Positions 48,601-60,600 of a stretch of DNA of 64,000 nt are shown piece by piece. The position numbers and the translations under genes are program-made. The notes beneath the pieces are model-generated. The model was not told the origin of the DNA and made no database searches. It worked only from the letters and a program-made list of their open reading frames with translations. Position 1 is the stretch's first letter; the number at the start of each line of letters is the position of its first letter. This DNA comes from Heligmosomoides polygyrus polygyrus (lineage: Eukaryota > Nematoda > Chromadorea > Rhabditida > Heligmosomidae), in NCBI GenBank assembly GCA_947396885.1, contig OX377204.1, positions 23,939,706 to 24,003,705 on the forward strand, read 5' to 3'.

Positions 48601-51600
48601 TAATCAACGCTGACCTTTACTCTTCAATCATATTGTTTTATTATTTCTTTATGACTGTTCCTTTTGAGATTTGCCAGCCTTTCGAGAGGTGCTCGCGAAC
48701 TTTTCATGAGGCTGCATTTAAGAAAAGCCTGGTGGCTGACGCTTGAGAAGTTGAAAGAGAGGTACTTTTCAGCTTCCTATTTTTTAAAAATTGGAAATTA
48801 GTCAAAGCGTCTCGAGCTGCGATCACATGCCAGTGAGTTTCTGCTGTTCAGGTACGCTGAACTGTCATCTGAGATGGAAAGCTCCTTGGCTGAGTTGTGT
48901 CGGAATGGATTTGTCGATGGTAGGCTATACAAAAAGACTTGAACTATACCTTGACTTCAGCACCACAAAATTGGTGTTCAGTATTTGAAGTGTGCACCGG
49001 AACTTTTTTAAAAACCACATCTTGGAGTAATTTTTTGCCAACTTCAATTTAATCTCATGATTCCAGGTGACAAGAGCCTTTCAACTCTTGAAGAAGTACT
49101 GAAAATCGCTCCACTACCAGTTCTCAAGGTGGTGGCGAAAAAGTATCAGCTGGATATCACAAAGGTAACTCTAGCGGTCGTTTCAGCCGCGCTCAGAGAA
49201 GGCAGACAAATGTTTGCAGGGTAAGATCGAATTGGTCTCCACTCTAACGAGCTTCTCGGCCACGCAGAAGGGGCTGTTCGGCCAGCTGGGTACCGTGGCT
49301 AGCGCGATGATGAGGACGTAGGTGTTGACCTTCACCTCCTTTTTCCCCGTCAATTTAAATATACCAGTGTAGGAAGTGATTAATGAAATAAAGCGAATAA
49401 AGCAATAAATGAAACAAGTGTGATTGATCGAATCTCTCCCACAGTATCACTACGTCTCTATTAGTAGAAATTTGGCACTCGAACTGATCGCAGGTTTGAA
49501 CCAACAGCTGCAGTATCCGATGCGGATGAGAATCCATCCGTTTGTTGATCCGTCGGTCCGAAACGTTCGCCAGTGCGCAATTCCAGGCAGATAGAATTTC
49601 TGCTATCGCAAAATGAAAATCGCGACAGCCTAGACGAATGAGAAGAGGTACATTGCGCGATCTTCCTATAAAACTCTCAAATATTTCTGTTTCTCTACAC
49701 CTTAAGCTGTGAACCATATTTTTTAGAAGAATATTTTTTAAAAAGAAAATTTTAAACTTCATCCACTCTTTGATGACAGGTGATTTATAAATTCTCTAGA
49801 TAAGTGTCAGTGAATTTTCCTACCACAAACATTTTTTATCCTCTCAAGAAGGTCTCCTTTTTAATCTATCTTGATCTCGAAGATGTTCATTCTGATTTCA
49901 GAAGTGTCCATGCTTTGAAAGGTGCCCAACTTGAGATGAAAATGGTGTTAATCCTTTGCGTTAGTGTCTTATGTTCGAAGAGACAGGGACACAATCTACT
50001 GCTTTCAGAGTCAAGAAGGAGTTAGGCTCTTGCTATCGCGTGAATCAGAAGGCCAGTGAAGTGTTCAAGGTAGTTTGCACTAATCGTAAGAAATGCGTAA
50101 CACATAGGTATTCGAGGGCATTGGCATATGTCGACGATGGTCGTCATGATCGTGCCAGAAAAAATGGAGTTGTTCAGGCGTTGTTCACCTTGTATGCGCC
50201 GACAGAGATGTGCTCCACATTGGTGATCGACCAGCCAAGCATTAACATCTCGCAGAATTTATTGTGAGTATTGAACGGAACATTCTTCGAAATTAAACGT
50301 TGTGGTAGTACCTATAAAATGGGGAAGTCACCAGAAAAGTTTTGGCAGCTGTCGAATACTCTTGGCATTGGGATTTCGTCGGATCTTTAGTTTGAGCGAG
50401 CGAAGAGGTAGTTACGCTAGTGCGTCACAAAAACGTCTGCGCAGTGTCTGATGGGGCATGTACAGGGTGGCCCATAAGTCCTGCAACAAAATTAGGAGAC
50501 CTTATTGGTTGTCTTTTTCCAATTGCAAAAAAAACGCATACCAACAGTTATGTAGCATATACTTAGTGTTATACTACTGGAAAGTATCATGGTTGTAACT
50601 GCTCTTATTACAAAGTAATGCGCTCTCACGTAAAACTACCGAAAATTCTTCTCTGGCCCGTGGTGGGGCGCTTCCGTTCCGATGCGACTAAATTTCGGAA
50701 GATTGGTTGCTGAACATGCAGTATGAAGGTATTGTGTAGGGCAGTGCAAAGGCTTCTCAAGAGTGAACATTGGATGAACGGATCTGAACTACAACAGAAG
50801 AACGCTATTAATTTTCTGATCATACACGATGCAGCAACCAGCTGGAACAAATGCAATATTCAGCCGTGTGCGTAATCTATTACTAAGCAATATGTTGTTT
50901 CTAGAAAACTACAAGGAAAGCTCTACAAGTCCACAAGTGAGGTGACGACTCAGCTATGAGGAGAAGAGAGTAGAAGGAAAAATTTGTAAGCGCAGTTGGA
51001 GGGCGTCGTTCGAAATGGGTATTCAGCCTCTGCCTCATTTGATGAAAAATTTCTCAAAGTTGAGCGATCCCAGAAAGGTCAAAATAATAGTGTGTTTAAT
51101 ACTACCTTTGCGGGAACCTGACGATATAAACACAGTGGTCACGCATGGCAGGATTTTGTCATAAACGATTTTCCAAAATGTGTCCCCTCACACCCTAGGT
51201 TTTTGTGTAAAAATAGTGAAAATCAATAAAAATGTTCGCCTGATAGGAACAAAAACCTAACACCATATATTAGAGACTCAATCGCGCTGTTTAAAGGCAA
51301 AATGCACATTCTGGTAAAGCTATTCCTGTAACAGCAAAAGAAAAGGACGTGGTAGCGGTTCTCAGTCCATCTGCGAAATGTTGCACCTGCGAAAGACTAG
51401 CTGTGAAATTCCTAAATCCTTAGATTTTCAATCTTTGTTTATTAACCATTATGAAGAAAATGTCTTGCTCTATAAAGCCTGGGAAAACTATTGTTCAATA
51501 TCTTCTTTGGAACGAATAAGAAGTAAAAGTTCGTAAGAGGGGCTGCGACGTGAGCTGCAAAGCAACCTACACGATCTGAATGCTCCTATCAATCCAGGAG

Positions 51601-54600
51601 TGGTCCCTTATGAATAATACCGCTCCACCATAATCTACAAACAATGGGCAAACAAGGTTTAAAAGTGGTTCAAATTTAGTGCATTCTTAGCCTTTTTATA
51701 CGCCTATGTTTTTGTTGCAGGACTTATGGGTCACTCTGTAAATGTATGACTTTTCGCTGCGGTCACGTTTTGTAGCGTATGTTAAAGATCATGAGAGCGA
51801 AAACCCTCTGGTGTGCTAGATGCTTTGATTGCGCTGAGTTTTTGTTGTTCAGCCCCCTCGTGGACGTGGCAGGTCCTGCGGAGCCTCATACGTGCACTTT
51901 CAGCGGTCTACTGGCCACCAAACATTTGGTCAGGCCTTCGCCTCTCATCCCCCGAAATACTGCACTTTGACCGTAACTCATCTTCTTTTCGTCCTCGGGC
52001 TTTCATCTTCACTAGAGCAGAAAAGCTGCTTTCACTAATTATACAGTTCTCAATAGAACTCGATATACAGTCGATATAGTAGTGGGGTAGGGTCGGAATT
52101 GGATAGCATGCAGAGATGCGGCTATGAAGATACGGCTAATCTTACGAAGACGATGTTCATGAGGAACGGACAAGTTTCTGATGCGCCATTCTCGCTCCAC
52201 GGAACGAGCGTCTCCGAATGCTCCAGCTGTGTATATCTGGGTTGAGAAGTCAACATGGCCAACGACCTAGTGCTAGAGTTGTGCAGGAGGAAATGAGCGG
52301 CTGGGAGAGCTTTCAAGAGCGTCGAAGAAGTCGTGAAGAAGACGGAGGAGACTTGTCTTCGTGCTCACCTATTCGACTCCACTGTTCCTGCCCTGGCATA
52401 CGCCTCAGAGACCTGGGCTATATGAAAGCAGGATGAACACGTGATCAACGTCACGCAGCGTGGAATCGAGAGGACGATGCTCGGAGTGACACGACTCACG
52501 CAAGTGAGAGAAGGCCTCCGGAGTTCCGAGCTTCGTCGACATTCGAAGATCAGAAACACTATCGCATGGACCAAGCCCTGAAAAAGGGGAAGGTAATGCG
52601 CTTCGCAGACACCCGCTGGACGAGAGCCGTCACCAACTGGATTCCGCGGGATGTCAGGAGAACACCAGGAGGTCCACCAACGGGTTGGTCGGACTTCTTC
52701 GTGAAAACCTGAAGGAACGATATGACGGCCTTCGTGTCCTCGAGCGAGGACGATCCAGCACTCTGGCATGCGACAAGGACCAGTGGAGACGCTGCTGCCC
52801 CCCCCCCCCCCGCTCGAGCAATTCGATGATCAGCGGTTCAACAGATGATAAGGTGATACAGGTAGATATAGGCACGTTTTCTGAATCTCCATACACGTTG
52901 GGCGACGTCTGCCGCATGTCTACTGCATCTCCACGCACGTTGGACGATGTCCTGCACATGTTCTGAATCCGGACGAACGTTGACCGACGTCGGTGACATG
53001 TCTTCTGAGTCCGGTTGAACGTTAGACGACGCTTGCGGCACTTGCTCGTTATATAATAGGATCTGAGCCATAACTAACTTCCCTCCTATTCGACGAAGCA
53101 TACACCCAAATTCTTTCGGTTCACTGTCTGGCTTACATAACAGAGCAGTATACCAAGATGCTTCAACATACTACGAATGAAAGAGTATGATGAAAACCTG
53201 CAAGTCCAACGATCCCCTCCCCTCCACAATTGAGTAGAGAAATCTGTACCCTACCGCAGCAAACACAGTTGCGCCATGCCTTGAGTCAGCGTCCAGGAGG
53301 CAGAAGGTGCAATGCCTATTCTTGCGGTTACCTCCTGTCCAGTGTCCATGGTCGGATGATCCTCCTGCGTTCTCCGATGCAGTTTTGCTGCTGAGCGGAT
53401 CACGTTTTTATGAAGAGGGAGTTTCCATTCAAGCTCTACGAAGACATGCATTCCGGTTCAGGTTCACACTTCTACGAATGGATCAAGGTGCTGTTCAATT
53501 TCCAGCTCCTAATCCTTGTCCTGAAATATTATCCATATATGGCTCTAAGAGTGAGCTAATGGCGTAAGTTCATCGAAGTCTTTGTATTCAGCGAATTATG
53601 CAACCAATCCTGTGACTTTTAGATATGTTGAGGCGAAGGATCTAGAGATTGAGCTGCTCGGCTTTCTCAGTAACAACAAGTTCAATGAGGCTCACGAGTG
53701 TGCATTTAAAGCACGAGAAATGCTGACGTCTTTTTGCAAGGAGAGGTATTTTCAGTAATAATTTGGGTTTTTAACAAGAAAAATTGGCGGTGCTGGTCGT
53801 TAATCTGATCTACGTTGGGAAGGGAAGGACGCAGTAGATCAATCACGCCCATCGAACGAATGTACAAATTATTGTAGGTGGGGCGTATCCCATCGGTCCT
53901 CTGATTGGTTGTAATTGCCTGGCGTGTTTCTGTCTCCCATGTAGGCCACATTATCTTCCAGTCCTTGGCAAGCAATTTGCCTCGAGTTGCGCGCGATAGT
54001 GCGGCAACCACAAGGAGGCTTTGGCAACTGCAAGCGTGGAAGTGGTCACTTTATACGGCTGGGAGTGATCTGATATTGGAACAATGGATACACACGCGCT
54101 CTACTTCCTGGACCTTTCAGGAGAGCAAAGGCTGCTAGTCTTCCGGTTCCCCTCAGACGTTTCACGGCATTTGCAGTGCTGATGAGATGTGTTGCGCACG
54201 GAACAGGTGTACTGGAGAAGCAGAAGAAATACGCCATAGCCATCAGCTGGCAGAGATTCCTGCTCAAAACTAAAGGTTAGCATTTGCCCTCTATTTTTCA
54301 GAGTTACTCGTAGATTTAATCCACACCAGCACACGGTCCCCAATTCTTTGGATCCAAAGCTTTGCTCACTGATTGAAGCGCCCGTAAGAGGAGAAGCTAG
54401 ACGGAACTACTACACATGGAAGAGGAAGAGTTCGAGTATGAGAAAACATGAACATTTTGGCCTATTTGTCGCTATCACCCAGTTAGGCCTGCTCGACTGG
54501 CTCAGCCAAATCGCAGCTCATTGTATAGGCCAAATACGCATTCAAATAACCTCCACGACATCCCGTAGAAGTAGAAAGCGTGGCGCATTCCAAAGGGGAT

Positions 54601-57600
54601 TGAGCAACGCTGGACTCTCCTCAATTCTTATCCAGTTATTGCTTATACAATTCATGCTACTTCTTTTTTCACTGAGACGGTTTCTGTTCTTAAAACAGAC
54701 GGTTGTAACTAATGATTTAAAAAGTAAATAGTAAATAAAAATGTTAAACAGAGTTGAACGGTGTCTTATTAAATGCTCCTTTTCACTGAAGAGCCATGGG
54801 AGGAGCATAGAACGAAGGTTTGTCTGAAGAAAGTGGCGAAACCAACTTTTCCCCTGCTTCCTCTTCAATCTTACCCTTCCTTCTCTCTTGTTTTCTTGCA
54901 AATATTTCCTTCCTTTCCCTTCTTTTGTTTTCAATTGATCCACTCGCCACTGTTCAGAGTTGAAACCTTTCTGCATGAGCCTTCGCGGAGCGATGTGGGA
55001 CCGGCTGGCGCTCAACTTGGACGCGCACTTGAAGGAGCGAGAGGAAGCACTGGAGGAGATCGAGGAGGGAATGAAGGATGAGGCAGTGGCCGACAAGGAC
55101 AAGCTTATGCTTCAGGTTTGTAAAGTAACTCCATGCCTTCTCCTAGCAGTGCAAAGCATAAGCTCATTTCTGCGGCCCATGCTGTCCAGTTATTCTTCGA
55201 GAGATTTTGAGGTTTCGTTATTTCCAGGATCGAGCAATAAGGATATCAAACCGTGAATTCCTGGAGAAAATTGTTCTGTTAGAACCTGTGAAGGTGAGCT
55301 TGATGTGCTATCATATAGCTATGCAACCTGTGCCTGGTTGCTTATCACTGACAGCCGCTCGAAGGCAATGACCTACTTTTGGCCATATAGATCTGAATCA
55401 AATTGCACATTATTCTGCTAATCAAAGATGACAATGTAAAAAGGGAAAAGGCAAACGTAGGTACATACATTTAGCATTTGTGGAAATCCTTCGGGAGGTT
55501 GCGCCGCGCATTCTATTAGGTTGTAACGAATTAAATGGCACTGGCTCGCGCCATTTTTTGGCGCGTCTTTACGCGTTTGATCAAGAACAAACCGTAACAT
55601 GTGGCGTATCATTTAGAAGCGCAAACTTTGCTCTACCGGGGAGTATCAAATTTTCTATGTAAAAGTGGGAAAACTTTAGAGTTTTCTTGACTTTTTGCAG
55701 ATGGACAAGAGGGTAATCCGAGGCATTTACTTGTATGAATTCAAGCTGGGCACTACAGCTAAGGAGGCGGACGAGAAGATCAACGCCGCATTTGGTCAAG
55801 GATGTTCCACAATTCGGACGGCGTATCGTTGGTATCAGAAGTTCCGGAGTGGAGATGAGAGCTTGGAAGAACATGAAGGTCGTGGGAGGCATAGTGATGT
55901 TGATGAGGACAAGCTGAGAGATGTGGTAGAGGAGGATCCACACAAGGTACCAGGGAGATAGCGAAGGTTCTTGGCGTCAGTCACAACACAGCTGCCCGGC
56001 ATCTGAAGCAAATTGGAAAGACCAAAAAGCTGGAAAGATGGGTGCCTCACGAGCTGTCTGAGGAGCAAAGAAACCGACGATATGAGATCTCGCCCGCACT
56101 GCTTCTACGGAACGAAACGGACTCATTCCTTGATCGCATCGTAACCTGTGACGAGAAATGGATAATGTACGACAACAGGCGACGATCGGCACAGTGGGTG
56201 GACAGCGATGAGAGCCCCAAGGTTTTTGCGAAGCCAGAATTGCACCAAAAGAAAGTAATGGTGACAGTATGGTGGTGTTCGCTGGGAATTATTCACCACA
56301 GCTTCCTCCCTCCCGGTGAATCCATCACGGCAGAGAAGTACTGCATTGAAATTGAAGAAATGATGAAAAAGTTGAAGGATATCCGGCCGGCCTTGGTAAA
56401 CCGAAGGCGAGTTCTCCTTCTGCAGACAATGCTCGCCCCCATGTAGCAACGAATGACGTTGCAGAAATTGAATGAGCTGAGCATTGAAACTCTACCACAT
56501 CCTCCGTTTTCTCCCGACCTCTCCCCAACAGACTACCATTTCTTCAAGCATCTTGGCGACTTCTTGGTAGGGAAAATATTCAAATACCAGCAGGATGCCG
56601 AAAGTGCCTTCGAAGATTTCGTAAATTCCAGAACTTCTGATTTTTATGCTACTGGAATAAAAAAGCTTGTGTCACGTTGGCAAAGACGTGTAGAATCAGA
56701 TGGTTTTTATTTCGATTAATAAACTTGCCTACAAGCGGAGATATTAACTGTTTAAATTTACAGTGGTTCAGTGCCATTTATTTCGTTACAACCTAATATT
56801 TCTAAGAGATGTCGTGAAGGCGGTTGGAGTAACTACTTGACCTATCCTATGAATTGGGGTGATCGGGTGCTAGACAAGCCAGGGCGTGCAAGTGTGAAAC
56901 GTCACGCAAATAGAGAAATTTTTCTATAAATCACGTGAAATTCGCAACGTCTTCGACATGTGCATTGCGCGATCTGTTTTCTAGCACTGAAGATATGCTG
57001 CCTCCATGCACTTTAAAATGCTTCAGGCCATCCTTAAAAAATACAAATGTTACGAAATTTCAAGGTGTGTTTACCTTTTCGGGCGAGTGAATTAAAAACA
57101 TCACAAAAGTCGTGCGAATTTGCTCGTGGGAATAATTTTTCTAACCGTTTCGGATAGTCTCCAGTTTAATCTGGAAGGCGCTCGTTTTGATATCGCCATT
57201 TTTAAGTTTGATTTCAGAGACGTTAAGCTTGATCAGAAGAATGAACAGTTTAGCGTGAAAACGTTGTGAATAAATTGGGTATGATTGTAATGCAATACAT
57301 AATGTAACGAAATATCGCATTTGAAGAGTTTGAGCGATATCACGCGCATAGAAGTGGAATGTGGACGATTATTAGTATTGCTGTACACCATCTTCTTGTA
57401 TCGTATCCCATCCTTCCGTCCTTCTTTTACCATAATCTCTGACAATCTTTATTGTAGATGTCAGGGCTTGAGCTTATCTTCAGTATCATCCATAAACGTT
57501 TCCGTTAGGTGGGGTTGGTGCAAAAGGCAAAGGAAACTGAACTAGTAGCAAGTTCTGCGCTCAAAAACGTAAAGAACACCATTGTCTTAAGAATTTTCGG

Positions 57601-60600
57601 CACAAAAGTTCGAATTGTCATGATTTTCGAGCATCACAGGGTACCGCTTATTGGGTTTATGTTGTTGAACTCAGCGTTATGCACATAGTGCTTGTTTCCA
57701 GAAAGAGATCTACGGAACCACACTGTCGAAGGATCTTGGAGACTCACGAGTGAATAGGTTTGTCACGAATGACGCCGATAATCACATAGTGGAGTCTTCC
57801 GTTGAAGAAGTGGTGCGGAAGCATTACCTGGAGAAGGAAGGGTTCAATAACGGTATGCGATTTGCTCCGAGCAGTTAATCCGTTCTCAACGTGTTGCATT
57901 TGGCAGCCTCTTTCCTAAATGCAGGGTTTTCAGGAGTTCATGCCGAGGGTTCCATCTGGCACACTGTCCTCGGTTTGTTGTTCTACGACATCATCTTTGA
58001 CCACAGTGTGAAGGATGTGTGGTTGAGTGAAGTGCAGGTAGTGCTTTCTTTTTTCTTGCAGTTGCTGCGATCGAGAAATCAAATCGCTTATAGCTGTAAG
58101 AATTTTTCTTCTTTCAAAAATCCAACTCGGTTCTGCACACTGGATGCATTGTTTGTTTACGATCCTTAAAGGAATCCAATTTAAGGAGAACATTCCCCTA
58201 TGGCCGCTCAGCAGGTCTGCGAGACCACTTCGCGATAGTTGTATGAGAATGCCTTTGGTTTAGACCAATCCCGTTGATCTGAACTCGCGGAATCTGTACG
58301 AGAGCCGTCGTGAGCGCTTCGATAACCGATTCCTGTGGCTGCAGACGGCTTCTGAAGAGGAAATCACCGATGCGGTACGTATCACCTGGACGGCGCAGCA
58401 CTCTTTGGAGACGTCCGAGATCAACTGGGATCTTTTCTTAGACGTGGGAGATTTCCTGGTTAGTGTTCAGCGTGCCGTTCACTTCGTATATACTAGGCTG
58501 AAAACTAAGTCCTCGTCGTTTTTAAACAATTCATTCTGAATTTCGCTGAAAGTTTGTCGCATAACGTTAGATAGCCATTCGAAAAAAAGATCAGCTATAT
58601 CAAAAATATGTCTCCACTTTTTTCACATTTTTTGCTCAAAAAAGTGGAAGGTAAAAAAAGAAAAATTTCTCTCACCGACAACTCCTTCTCTCGGCTTACG
58701 CTAGAGATTTTTTGCACAAAGCGGTACACCGCTCGAAAGGCGATGATTTGTCCGACAAGAGCCTATGTTTTTTCATTCTTTTTGACTTTCGTTAATTTCA
58801 GGTCAATATTTTGAAAAAGTAAAGTGTCCAGAAACTACTCATTACGGAGATGTCAAAGAGAAGTTCGAGCCACGCGATGGCGAGCGGTATCTGTACCGGC
58901 TTGCTAAGAATCGTCATGGGCCGAGGGCATTGAAAAGCTTTTCGGCATCAGTGATGAGAATGGCCATCTTCTTATGGACTGCAAGAAAGCGATGGCGCGA
59001 TTACTTTGAGGAAGTATCCACGGTAGAAGTTCCTCATCCAGCCGTCCCTTTAACGGCTCCAACCCACGACCCCGTCCAGAAGATCACTGTGGAGGAGAGA
59101 GAAGCGGCTTCGAAGAAGAAGAGGCCAGGCAAAGCGACTGGGTTCGACGACGTGGCGGCTGACCTGTGGAAGTCAAAGTTCTGGTACCTGGCTGAGTGGT
59201 TGGCAAAGTTCTTTAACCAGGTTGTGGCGGAGAAGAAAGTACCTGACTGTTGGAGCCAAAATACGACGATTCCGATTTGGAGGAAAAAGGGCAGTCCTGC
59301 AGACTGCTCAAATTACCGTCCGATACGCTTGCTTTCGCACAGCATGAAGATCATGAGCGAATTGTCGACGGACGAGTTCGTGACATCGTCCAGCTTTCCA
59401 GCAATGCGGCTTCGTAGCTGGCGGTGGCACCGTTGATGCCATTCACGCTGTCCGCCTCCTGATAGAGAAGCACCGCGAGAAACAGAGGCCAGTGCATACC
59501 GCCTTCCTCGACTTGGAGAAGGCCTTTGACCGTATACCGCGTGAAGTGACATGGTACGCCCTGCTTCAACATGGAGTTCCTGAAGAGCTCATAGAGTGGG
59601 TGCGAATTCTCTACTGTTGTCCAAAGAGTAGAGTTCAAGCTGCAGCTGGAACCTCGATGGAGTTCCCATCTCTGTCGGGGTACACCAGGGTTCTGCACTT
59701 TCCCTACTCCCGTTTGTTGTCGTCGTGGATGCTATCACACGAGATCTTCAGAAGCCCGTCTTGCTTTATGCCGATGCCGTGATGCTTGCTAGCGAGGATA
59801 AAGGTGAACTTGAGCGAGAGGTGCAAGCTTGGTGTGATCGCTTGGAGCGGTTTGGACTCAAACTGAACGTGAAGAAGACCGAGTATTTAACGACGGACGT
59901 TACTGAGTCCAGCTCCATCAAGGTTAACGGCATCGAGCTTCCACGCACTGCGGTCTTTAAGTACTTGGGATCAGCATCAGCATCTGATGACAATCTGATG
60001 ACTGAAGTGAACTCACGCGTAAGTGCTGCTTGGTCCAAGTGGTGTGCTCTGCGATAGGAAGATACCAGAGCACCTGAAGTCGAAGATCTGCAGAGCAGTC
60101 GTCCGGCCGGTAGCGATGTACGGCGTTGAGTGTTGGCCTGCGACCAAGGAGGTTGAAACGCGCCTCAGCATCATGGAGACGAAGATGCTGCCCTGGACGG
60201 CCGGAGTCACGCGCATGGCCCACATCCGAAGCGATGTCATTCGGCAGAAGTTCGGTGTCGCGCCGATAGCTAACAAGATGCGGGAAGCTCGCTTGCGATG
60301 GTACGGCCACGTTCTGCGTGAAAAGGAAGATAGCGTATGCAAGATAGGCCTCCACTTCGAAGTGTCTGGAAAACGCCGTAGAGGGCGCCCGAATCGGCGA
60401 TGGGCTGATACGTTACACATGGATGTGAAAGTAACTGGTGTCTACCCCGATCTAGCGCTGGATCGGGAATGGTGGCGTCATGACACCAGAATAACGGACC
60501 CCGCCACGAAGCGGGGCAAACGCTGAAGAAGAAGAAGAGGAAGTAGGAGCTGTTGGCAGAAATAAATAAATAAATACAAAGAAAATATGTGTGTGCTGGA

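Noticed and set aside
54297..54350. TTTTTCAG acceptor with a short frame (ELLVDLIHT) as an extra fan-1 exon
   Set aside because: Its phase leads to a stop or a mismatch with the next exon, whereas joining 54275 directly to 54958 restores the FAN1 reading in phase.
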